Assembly (NCBI RefSeq): GCF_000170895.1
Contig: NZ_ABCS01000105.1
Coordinates: 1-34,049, forward strand
Length of the DNA: 34,049 nt
Direction: 5' to 3'
Source of the DNA: Plesiocystis pacifica SIR-1
GTDB taxonomy: Bacteria > Myxococcota_A > Polyangia > Nannocystales > Nannocystaceae
Under the pieces are notes generated by a model. It ran no database searches and was not told where the DNA came from. It was given only the letters and a program-made list of their open reading frames with translations. The translations under genes and the position numbers were made by a program. Below, piece after piece: positions 26,582-33,065 of this stretch (position 1 is the first letter of the stretch; each line of letters begins with the position of its first letter).

Positions 26582-27130
26582 TCAGCCCCAGGACTTCGAG
26601 GGCACGTCCTCGGCCGCGATGATCTCGCGGACCATGGCGGGGTGGAAGTTCGGGCCAGGCTTGGCGGGGACCTCGATGGGCTGGGTGGGCTGCTCGGACT
26701 GGGGCTCGCCGGGAGCGTCCTCTTCGCCGCCCTCGCGGACCTGCTGCTTGCCCCCGAGCTGGAGGGCGAGGCGGAGCAGGGCTTCGCGGTTGCCGGTGTT
26801 GGTCTTGGCGAAGATGTTGTGCATGTGCCACTTGACGGTGGCGCGGCTGATCTCGAGATCCTTCCCGATCTGCTCGTTGTTGCGACCCGCGAGCACGCGC
26901 TCGAGCACGTCCCGCTCGCGCGCGGTCAGCTTGTGGCGGTGGCACAGGCGGTTGACGGCCCAGCGCAGGCGCGCGGGCCCGTCGCCCTCTTCGAGCTCGC
27001 GGAGCACCGTGTAGCCCAGGGCTTCGAGGACGGCGCTGATGCGCGAGGCATCCTCGTCGCGCTCGACCCAGATCCGGACTTCACAGTTGGCAACGGTAGC
27101 GGCGTTATTGGCAATCACTTCATTCGACAC
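26582..27130 (-). CDS. LuxR-type HTH regulator (paralogue 2)
   Basis: 182 residues with the same layout as the regulator at 25566-26141: N-terminal domain (EVRIWVERDEDASRISAVLE), LuxR HTH (about 67-126, with GRNNEQIGKDLEISRATVKW and HMHNIFAKTNTGNREALLRL), then a Glu/Pro-rich tail ending EDVPSKSWG. The recognition helix is identical to paralogue 1, so both probably bind the same sites. The start overlaps the last 11 bases of the BRO-N-like gene, which makes the two genes one operon. A strong terminator follows. Confidence 0.9.
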   Translation of the reverse strand: MSNEVIANNAATVANCEVRIWVERDEDASRISAVLEALGYTVLRELEEGDGPARLRWAVNRLCHRHKLTARERDVLERVLAGRNNEQIGKDLEISRATVKWHMHNIFAKTNTGNREALLRLALQLGGKQQVREGGEEDAPGEPQSEQPTQPIEVPAKPGPNFHPAMVREIIAAEDVPSKSWG

Positions 27131-28067
27131 GACGGTATCCTCGACTCCTGAGCTCGCGCTCGATGAGCCCGACGGCTGCCGGGCTGTAAAGGTGAGACAC
27201 GACGGCGCGTTCGCGGCCGACGGCCTTGTTCAACACGGCCTTGCTGTGGATCTTGCTGTCGCGCAGTCCGAGCAAGGTGATGACTTGTCCAACTCGTTGG
27301 GGGGTGACGCCCAAGTGGCGTCGAGCGATCTGTGTGGGGCTCAACCAGCCGTGCTCGATGCTCGGCTTGAGCTGCCACAGGGACCCGTCCAGGGCCATCT
27401 CTGCGGCGGTGACTCGGTAGGCCTGGACGACCTCGGCGTCGACCTCGGCGCCCTGATCGAGGACGTCGCACAGGCCCTCGAGGGCGTCGTACTCCCAGCG
27501 CCGACGCTCGAAGTCGAGGCGCTCGCGGGCGATCAGCGAGGCCTCGCTCTCGACGGCGGAGCTGTAGCGAGCCCGGCGGGTGAAGGCCTCGGCCTCGGGC
27601 ACGACGCGCTCGCTGATGTGCTTGAGCAGGCGCAGGCCGACGTCGCGGGTCGAGGGCTCGTCGCGGGCGAGGCCGGCGACGGTCAACGCGACGCCAGACT
27701 CGAGCAAGAGCAGGGCGCTGTTGGCCTCGACCAGGCTCGCGGGCAACACCACGCCGCGCTCTTCGAGCACCGCGCGCAGCTCGGCGAGCTCGAGCTCCCC
27801 GATGCGCAGCCAGTGCTCGCCCTCGCGGGCCTCGTCGACCCAGTCCATCGCAATGCGACGCGCGAGGTCCGAGGCGCCGTGCTCCAGGCCGAGCCCCAAG
27901 ATCGCGGCAACCTCGCTGGCGAACCAGCATGGCCGTCCATCCATCTCCAGACACAAGAGCGTGCGACCTTCGAAGCTGGCGACGAAACAGACCCCTGTCG
28001 GAGGTCGGGTGGGCTGATCCCAAACCTGATCGGCGGGATGGTTCGGGCTTTCGTGGCTGAACATCAT
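27120..28067 (-). CDS. BRO-N-like regulatory protein
   Basis: 315 residues. Residues of about 24-60 (VASFEGRTLLCLEMDGRPCW, then FASEVAAILGL) follow the BRO-N/phage antirepressor pattern of 'F.G..v.v...dG.pwF...vA..LG'; the stretch to about 165 keeps the fold's later part (LLKHISERVVPEAEAF). A helical middle follows, then a C-terminal part (about 240-315) with WLSPTQIARRHLGVTPQRVGQ, a likely helix-turn-helix. BRO-N proteins are DNA-binding regulators common in phages. It is in one operon with the LuxR-type gene downstream. ATG 28067 is used, with a second ATG next to it. No phage structural genes are near. Confidence 0.72.
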   Translation of the reverse strand: MMFSHESPNHPADQVWDQPTRPPTGVCFVASFEGRTLLCLEMDGRPCWFASEVAAILGLGLEHGASDLARRIAMDWVDEAREGEHWLRIGELELAELRAVLEERGVVLPASLVEANSALLLLESGVALTVAGLARDEPSTRDVGLRLLKHISERVVPEAEAFTRRARYSSAVESEASLIARERLDFERRRWEYDALEGLCDVLDQGAEVDAEVVQAYRVTAAEMALDGSLWQLKPSIEHGWLSPTQIARRHLGVTPQRVGQVITLLGLRDSKIHSKAVLNKAVGRERAVVSHLYSPAAVGLIERELRSRGYRRVE

Positions 28068-28625
28068 CGGCGGTTGTGGTTGGGCGATGCGCCATGCGTC
28101 GCCGTGGCATCACCTTGGAACGCCAGGACCCGGACCGTCAGGGACGCTGATGCAACCTGGGGGTCACCGATCCGAACCGAGCCAACGGACGCGAACCGTT
28201 CGCCTGCCCGCCCAGTCGCCGGGAGCCCGCCGGCACCCAGGCCGGGCAGAGCACCGTCAACCTGGCGTGTTAGCGGGGGGTTGACCCCATCGGCCGGGCG
28301 GCTGCGCGCTTTCGCCACAGCCCGTCCACGGGAAGGGTGTCACCGAATTGACGGGGGCCGTCACCGTATCCGGGCGGATCGTTACCGCTAACGACCATCG
28401 GTGACGCGCTTTCGCGCACACCCAGGGGTCGGCGCGCGGGCCATCCGTGAGTCGGGCCCAGACCGGGCCGTCGCCGAAGCGGCGATCCAGCCGCCCTCGA
28501 CTGATAGCCTGTTCGCAATGAGCGCCGAGCCCCACCGACCGAGCAGCCCCGATCCGATGAGGGGCCAGCTCACGGTTTGGGCAGCGCGAGTCGCAGGGCC
28601 GCGGAGGGTGTTTGGTGAATGTTCC
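28068..28625. promoter_or_regulatory. 558-bp regulatory gap, BRO-N-like gene / nuclease
   Basis: It holds the 28130-28179 block shared with 26259-26308, and several GTCACCG-like words: 28163 (GGTCACCG), 28339, 28360, GTTACCG at 28381 and an inverted CGGTGAC at 28400. These probably serve the minus-strand operon, the nuclease gene, or both. Frames that extend the nuclease gene back into this gap are rejected. Confidence 0.45.
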
Positions 28626-29516
28626 ATGTCCCGTGGAGCGCGCTCGAGGGGCTGCGTGATGATCGCCTTTGGGATCGCGGTGATCGCCGCAGTGCATGCG
28701 CCGCAGGCCCTCGCGTGGCACGACGACGGTCACCGCATCGTCGGTGAGATCGCCGAGCGCAACTTGTCACCCGCGACCCGCGCGAAGGTCCGCGCGCTGC
28801 TCCAGGGCAGCGATGGAAAAGGCGACGGGAGCCTGGCGACGGCGTCGATCTGGGCCGATCACGAGGCCCGCGAGTCGCCCGAGTTCGCGTTCGCGGCGTC
28901 GAGCCACTACGTCAACCTAGACGGCCCCACGAGCCCGCGAGAGCTCCACGCGCAGTGCCTCGAGCGGGCTGGTTGTCTGGCGACGGCCGTTCCTTATTAC
29001 GCGGACATCCTGCGCAGCGAGGGCGCGAGCGAAGACCAGCGCGCCGAGGCGCTGCGCTTTTTGGTCCACTTCGTCGGCGACGCCCACCAACCATTGCACG
29101 CGGGTCGGCGGGGCGATCGAGGCGGCAACGACATCGATCGCCTGACGATCCCGGGCTACACGGCGAAGGGCGAGACCACCAACTTGCACGCGGCCTGGGA
29201 CGGGGCTCTGGTCGCGCTCGCGTTGACCGAGCGCGGGGTCGACTGGAAGGCCTACGCCGTAGCGCTCGACGCGGGCATCGACGCCGACGCGCGCGCGCGC
29301 TGGGTGGGCGGGACCATCTACGACTGGCTCGAGGAGTCGCGTCGATTCGCGGCCGCGGAGGCCTACCTGCACGTCGACGGGCTGACCCCCGTTCGCTCGG
29401 GCGACACCCTCGGCGCGGACTGGTACCGCCGCAACTCGTCGACCGCGGAGCAGCGCTTGAGCCAGGCCGGGGTGCGCCTCGCCGCCTTGCTCGAGGCCAT
29501 CTTCGAAGACGCCTGA
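28626..29516 (+). CDS. S1/P1-type zinc nuclease, secreted
   Basis: 296 residues. The signal peptide (1-30) ends LA before Trp31, so the mature protein starts with WHDDGH, as in S1/P1 nucleases whose N-terminal Trp binds zinc. Other zinc-ligand positions are seen: His36, Asp78 (IWADH), His94 (SSHYVN), His148 and Asp152 (VHFVGDAHQPLH), His158, His188 and Asp192 (TNLHAAWD). It degrades single-stranded RNA/DNA or 3'-nucleotides outside the cytoplasm, useful for predation or scavenging. ATG 28626 gives a charged n-region; ATG 28659 has a better Shine-Dalgarno (GAGGGG) but no positive charge. A GC-rich hairpin follows the stop at once. Confidence 0.93.
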   Translation: MSRGARSRGCVMIAFGIAVIAAVHAPQALAWHDDGHRIVGEIAERNLSPATRAKVRALLQGSDGKGDGSLATASIWADHEARESPEFAFAASSHYVNLDGPTSPRELHAQCLERAGCLATAVPYYADILRSEGASEDQRAEALRFLVHFVGDAHQPLHAGRRGDRGGNDIDRLTIPGYTAKGETTNLHAAWDGALVALALTERGVDWKAYAVALDAGIDADARARWVGGTIYDWLEESRRFAAAEAYLHVDGLTPVRSGDTLGADWYRRNSSTAEQRLSQAGVRLAALLEAIFEDA

Positions 29517-29519
29517 GCG

Positions 29520-29619
29520 GCCCCCTAAGGGGCGGCCCGAACGAGCTCTGGCCAGTCCGCTGTCGATTTTAGCCGTCGTGGACGACGCCACACCCTCCCT
29601 GCCCTACGTCCGCGGCTCA
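29520..29619 (-). repeat. Diverged full-length copy of the dispersed palindromic element
   Basis: Read on the minus strand it starts TGAGCCGCGGACGTAGGGCA and keeps the central GTCGTCCACGACGGCTAAAA, then a diverged tail (ACTGGCCAGAGCTCG) ending in a palindromic GGGGCCGCCCCTTAGGGG-like hairpin. It lies 4 bp after the nuclease stop codon and just before the next gene. Confidence 0.75.
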
Positions 29620-29640
29620 GCGTGTTCGCCTCTGCGACGC

Positions 29641-30291
29641 GTGCTAGCTTCAAAGGTGCTCTGCTCGTCTGCTGGTTCTAGAACTCCCTGGCTCGAAGCG
29701 CTCCTGGGCGGGCTGCTCGCCGCTGTCGTCTATCTATCGCCAGGATCGTCCCTGGCCTGCGACGCGCCCGTCGGGCCGATCACGGGGAGCTCGGCAGAGC
29801 ATGAGTTCGAGTGGTCCACGGTCGTGGTTCGGGCGACGGTCCTCTCCTATGACGAGCCGGCCCTGGCCACGGATTGGTACGGCCTCCCGTACCCCCTGAA
29901 CATCGTCGTCTGGAAGACCCTGCGCCCCCGGGTCTCGGCGACCCTGCGCGTCGAGGAGGTCTGGAAAGGATCGGTGACCCGGGAGATCACGATCTACTCG
30001 GACGACAGCAGCTGTGGCGAGGGCTTCCGCGATCTGGCGCCCGGCGACGAGCTGCTGCTCTTCGCCTATGAGGATCACGGCATCGAGCTGGGGCCCGGTC
30101 GGGAGCCGGTGCCCATCGAGCACGAGTGGGCCCAAGAGGCGCTGGTCTGGCTCGGGCCGGGGCAGACCGAGGTCCCGCGTTTGATGACTGGGCGGGTCCT
30201 CCGAGGTCTCGGCGTGGTGTTCGTGCTCTCGCTGGTCCCGGCCCTGGTCTGGCGTCGCCGCGCGGCAGGGGCGACGTCGAAGCCGGACTGA
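29641..30291 (+). CDS. TIMP/netrin-like secreted protein with C-terminal membrane anchor
   Basis: 216 residues from GTG 29641; the start is uncertain, because the frame stays open back into the repeat and no Shine-Dalgarno is clear. A hydrophobic segment (about 20-38) ends SLACDAP, so the mature chain may begin with Cys, as in TIMP-like domains. VVRATVLSYDEPA, then LRVEEVWKGSVTREITIYSD, then CGEGFRDLAPGDELLLFAYE resemble bacterial TIMP/netrin-like OB folds. The C terminus has one hydrophobic segment followed by WRRRAA, like a sorting tail. Role unknown. The stop TGA overlaps the first bases of a 190-bp direct repeat. Confidence 0.7.
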   Translation: MLASKVLCSSAGSRTPWLEALLGGLLAAVVYLSPGSSLACDAPVGPITGSSAEHEFEWSTVVVRATVLSYDEPALATDWYGLPYPLNIVVWKTLRPRVSATLRVEEVWKGSVTREITIYSDDSSCGEGFRDLAPGDELLLFAYEDHGIELGPGREPVPIEHEWAQEALVWLGPGQTEVPRLMTGRVLRGLGVVFVLSLVPALVWRRRAAGATSKPD

Positions 30292-30622
30292 GTTCTACTT
30301 TGCCCCCACAGGCGTTTGGGGACCGGGGGCGCTTCGTCGCTGTCCGCTCCTCCGCTTTGGCTTGGTGGGCAATGGGGTTCGTGCCTTCGAGAAGGCTGGT
30401 GGTCGCCCCCGCAAGCGGGGGCGTGGATTCCTCGACCGTCTACCGAGAAAGGCAGCCGCCCACGGGTTCAACGCCAGCTGAGTTCTACTTTGCCCCCACA
30501 GGCGTTTGGGGACCGGGGGCGCTTCGTCGCTGTCCGCTCCTCCGCTTTGGCTTGGTGGGCAATGGGGTTCGTGCCTTCGAGAAGGCTGGTGGTCGCCCCC
30601 GCAAGCGGGGGCGTGGATTCCT
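30287..30622 (+). repeat. Direct repeat, two copies with 190-bp spacing
   Basis: Copies at 30287-30430 and 30477-30622 share about 142 nearly identical bases, beginning CTGAGTTCTACTTTGCCCCC. Each contains CGCCCCCGC-AA-GCGGGGGCG, a strong hairpin, and a CTTCGAGAAG palindrome. The TGA of the first copy is the stop of the TIMP-like gene. Open frames across these copies have no coding character. Confidence 0.92.
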
Positions 30623-30631
30623 TGACAGTCT

Positions 30632-30790
30632 CTGATACGAAACTGACCGCTCGGTAGTCCGCGGGGGGCTGTTTCATCCTTGGCAGGCCGAAGCCTCGAC
30701 TTCGGTGATGGCTGATAAGAAACTGACCACTCGGTAGTCAGCGAGGGCTCGCTTCATCCTTGGTAGGCCGAAGCCTCGCTTCGGTGATGG
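30632..30790 (+). repeat. 80-bp tandem repeat with REP-like hairpins
   Basis: Units start at 30632 and 30712 (CTGATACGAAACTGACC / CTGATAAGAAACTGACC). Each contains CTCGGTAGTC, TTCATCCTTGG, and a small hairpin CCGAAG...CTTCGG. The second unit is one base shorter. No gene is present. Confidence 0.9.
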
Positions 30791-30796
30791 CTGACC

Positions 30797-30890
30797 TGAG
30801 TCGTGGACGTGGGGCAGGGAGGGCGTGGCGTCGTCTACGACGGCTAAAATAGATAGAGGGGCGGACAGGACTTGTTTTGGCCGACCCTCT
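30797..30890 (+). repeat. Full-length copy of the dispersed palindromic element
   Basis: It runs from TGAGTCGTGGACGTGGGGCA to the tail TTTTGGCCGACCCTCT, with the middle part slightly diverged (GGGGCGGACAGGACTTG). Its tail overlaps the stop codon (TAG, 30891-30889) of the acetyltransferase gene on the other strand. No plus-strand gene ends at its head. Confidence 0.88.
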
Positions 30891-31701
30891 AAGCGCGGTC
30901 GAAGGCGACCTCGAGCAGGCGGTGCTGCGCGGTGAAACCTGCCCGCTCGATGGCTTTTTGCGCGCCCGGGTTGCTGGCCTCGGTCGAGCAGATCGCACGC
31001 AGCCCGCGCGCGCCCGCGCGGACGATCAGTTGCTCGAGGATCCGCGTGGCCAGACCCCGCCGGCGGTGTCGCTCGGCGACGACCATGCCGAGGTCGGCGA
31101 CGCCGGGCTGCAGCGGGCTGGGTCGCAGCTCGCCGGCCGCGATGAGCTCGGCCCCCGACCACAGCCCATACAGCTCGCCTTTGGCGATGCGCGCTCGGTA
31201 GTAGCCCGTGAGCCAGTCGCGCGGCGCTGGAATGGCGAGCTCGCCAAAGTCGAGGGCGAGCGCGAGCTCTCCGGCGGTGAGCTCGCGGAGCGCGGTGCCT
31301 TCGGGGGGACTCACTTCGCGGCTGTAGGCCTCGTCGCGCGCTTGGTAGAGGTGCGCGTTGACGGCCACGCGTTGCTGGCGGTCTATGGCGAGCGATAGAA
31401 AGCTCGGGCTCGTGGTCGGGACCATCGCCCCGTCGGCCTCGGCGGCGACCAGGCCGAAGGCCGCGCGGGCGAGCTCGGGTCGGCGGACGAAGAACTCGAG
31501 CACGCGCCGCTCGGCGTCGACGGTGGCGAAGCCGACGAGGGCGTCGCCCGCTTCGATGAGTGTCACCTCAGCCGCCAGCGCGAAGCTGAGCCACATGCCG
31601 TCGAGGGGCGCGGTGTTCGACTCGAGGTAGGCGCGACGCAGGTCGACGACGTCGAACTGCGCGCCAGGGCGAAGGCGAAGGCGAAGGCGAAGGGCGGTCA
31701 C
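30889..31701 (-). CDS. GNAT-family N-acetyltransferase
   Basis: 270 residues from GTG 31701; a longer frame to 31734 begins inside a repeat and is less likely. The C-terminal about 130 residues are a GNAT domain: YYRARIAKGELYGLW, then ADLGMVVAERHRRRGLATRI with the acetyl-CoA-binding RRRGLA, then STEASNPGAQKAIERAGF. The N-terminal half (about 10-110) looks like a degenerate second GNAT domain. Substrate unknown. The gene is flanked by inverted copies of the palindromic element and is 60 bp after the pseudokinase gene. Confidence 0.88.
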   Translation of the reverse strand: MTALRLRLRLRPGAQFDVVDLRRAYLESNTAPLDGMWLSFALAAEVTLIEAGDALVGFATVDAERRVLEFFVRRPELARAAFGLVAAEADGAMVPTTSPSFLSLAIDRQQRVAVNAHLYQARDEAYSREVSPPEGTALRELTAGELALALDFGELAIPAPRDWLTGYYRARIAKGELYGLWSGAELIAAGELRPSPLQPGVADLGMVVAERHRRRGLATRILEQLIVRAGARGLRAICSTEASNPGAQKAIERAGFTAQHRLLEVAFDRA

Positions 31702-31712
31702 GCGGCGGAGTG

Positions 31713-31762
31713 TAGCCGTCGTGGACGACGCCACGCCCTCCCAGTCCCACGTCCACGACTCA
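31713..31762 (-). repeat. Half copy of the dispersed palindromic element
   Basis: Only the first hairpin half is present: TGAGTCGTGGACGTGGGACT to GTCGTCCACGACGGCTA on the minus strand. The opening TGA (31762-31760) is the stop of the pseudokinase gene. The second-hairpin half is absent, replaced by the start region of the acetyltransferase gene. Confidence 0.9.
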
Positions 31763-32740
31763 ATGCTCGCCGGACAGCAGCGCGTCGATGTGACGTCGGA
31801 CCAGGCGCAGCGCGGCCGGCTCGAGCCCGCTGATCGCCGAGAGCAGCTCGCCGCCCTCCCAGCCCGTGTTGGCCGCGGGCAGCTGGCCGAACTCGCAGGG
31901 CTCGGTCAGGGCCTGGAGGGTGTCGAGGAACTCGTGGATGTCGGCGAAGCGCTCGTCCGGGTCCGGGGCGAGGGCGAGGTCCAAGAGCGCGTCGAGCTCG
32001 CTGGGGCAGTCGCGCCCGAGCAGGGTGGCCCGGCGACGCTCGGCGTCGAAGATCGGCACGCGGGTCGGGCGGAAGGGGCGGCGGCCGGCGGCCAGCTCCC
32101 ACAGCAGGACGCCGAGGGCGTAGACGTCGGAGCCGTGGTGGGCCGGGTAGCCGCCGTGGAGCTCGGGCGCGGTGTAGGGGCTCGAGCCCCGCCACTCTCG
32201 CTGGTCGTGGCGATCGGCGATGGCGGCCAGGCCAAAGCCCGTGATGGTGAGCTGGGGCCGGGGCAGCTGCTCACCGTCGATGCGGATGACCTCCGGGCAC
32301 AGGCCGCCGTGGACCCGGCCGAGGTCGTGGGCGTGGGCCAGGGCCTCGCCGACCTCGATGACCAGGGCGCGGCAGGCCGCCCACGACCACCCCGAGTCCA
32401 CCTGCAAGCGCGCGCGCAGGCTGTCGCCCGGGCTGGGCACGGTGATGAGGTAGGCGCGGCCGTCCTCGTCGCAGGCGAGGGTGCGGGAGAACTCGATGTT
32501 GTCGTGGACCTCGAGCTCGTCGTCGCTGGCGATCAGCGAGGCGAGGGCCGGCAGGGCCTCGCGCGGGAAGCGGGCGCGGTCGAGCTCGAGGATCTGGACC
32601 CAGGCGTCGGTGACGGCGTCCTCGCCCTGGATCCACTGGCCGAAGGGGCCGCGCTCCAACTGATCGAGAAAAGTATAACGATGGGAGAGCGTCGAGCGCT
32701 GCTTCAAGCGCCAATCGTCGGTGCTCATCCGTACGCCCAT
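31760..32740 (-). CDS. Protein pseudokinase
   Basis: 326 residues from ATG 32740; ATG 32728 or 32782 are alternatives. The kinase fold is kept: helical C-lobe, GSSPYTAPELHGG (APE at 191-193), SDVYALGVLLWELAAGRRPF and a final RFADIHEFLDTL. Key catalytic parts are lost: no Gly loop (ERGPFGQW instead), no VAIK lysine (WVQILELD), HRD replaced by VHGGLCPE (144-150), DFG replaced by GFG (168-170). It should not be an active kinase and may be a scaffold or allosteric partner. No transmembrane segment is seen. The stop codon is contributed by the dispersed element. Confidence 0.85.
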   Translation of the reverse strand: MGVRMSTDDWRLKQRSTLSHRYTFLDQLERGPFGQWIQGEDAVTDAWVQILELDRARFPREALPALASLIASDDELEVHDNIEFSRTLACDEDGRAYLITVPSPGDSLRARLQVDSGWSWAACRALVIEVGEALAHAHDLGRVHGGLCPEVIRIDGEQLPRPQLTITGFGLAAIADRHDQREWRGSSPYTAPELHGGYPAHHGSDVYALGVLLWELAAGRRPFRPTRVPIFDAERRRATLLGRDCPSELDALLDLALAPDPDERFADIHEFLDTLQALTEPCEFGQLPAANTGWEGGELLSAISGLEPAALRLVRRHIDALLSGEH

Positions 32741-33065
32741 CCCGCGATCACAATAGCGGCGCCATGTCACCTTGGCCACCATTATTTCACGGAGATTGGG
32801 CACGTAGAGCCGATTTGATCGGGCTTGTTTTCGCTCGACTCCGCCTTTGCTGGGGCGAATGACCACACTTTTTGAGGGGCCTAGCGAAAGTGTCCATGCG
32901 ATTTTTTGTTCACGGTTCAGACGAGTGGAGACAAAAGCCCCACCGCTGAGGGCGCACTGACGATTTGCGTCACAGGCCCATCCGCCGGTGCCGCGAAGCT
33001 ACCAGCCACACTTTGGATCACATGTGTGTGTCATGACGTGTCCTCGCCGTTGGATACTCTTTGCC
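32741..33065. promoter_or_regulatory. Divergent intergenic region, pseudokinase / aminotransferase
   Basis: About 325 bp, AT-richer than its surroundings. An inverted repeat ACACTTT...AAAGTGT (32865-32871 and 32887-32893) is a possible operator. CCACACTTT occurs again near 33006, followed by CACATGTG. No sure promoter hexamers. Confidence 0.35.

Noticed and set aside
27120..28067. Prophage remnant based on the BRO-N-like gene
   Set aside because: No integrase, attachment site or structural phage gene is visible nearby.
28401..28625. N-terminal extension of the S1/P1 nuclease
   Set aside because: It would bury the signal peptide and cross the regulatory gap.
30126..30657. Open frames across the 190-bp repeats
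   Set aside because: The frames arise from the duplicated non-coding unit and lack start signals and known motifs.
29520..31762. Insertion sequence bounded by the palindromic elements
   Set aside because: No transposase gene lies between or beside the copies; they behave like small non-autonomous repeats.
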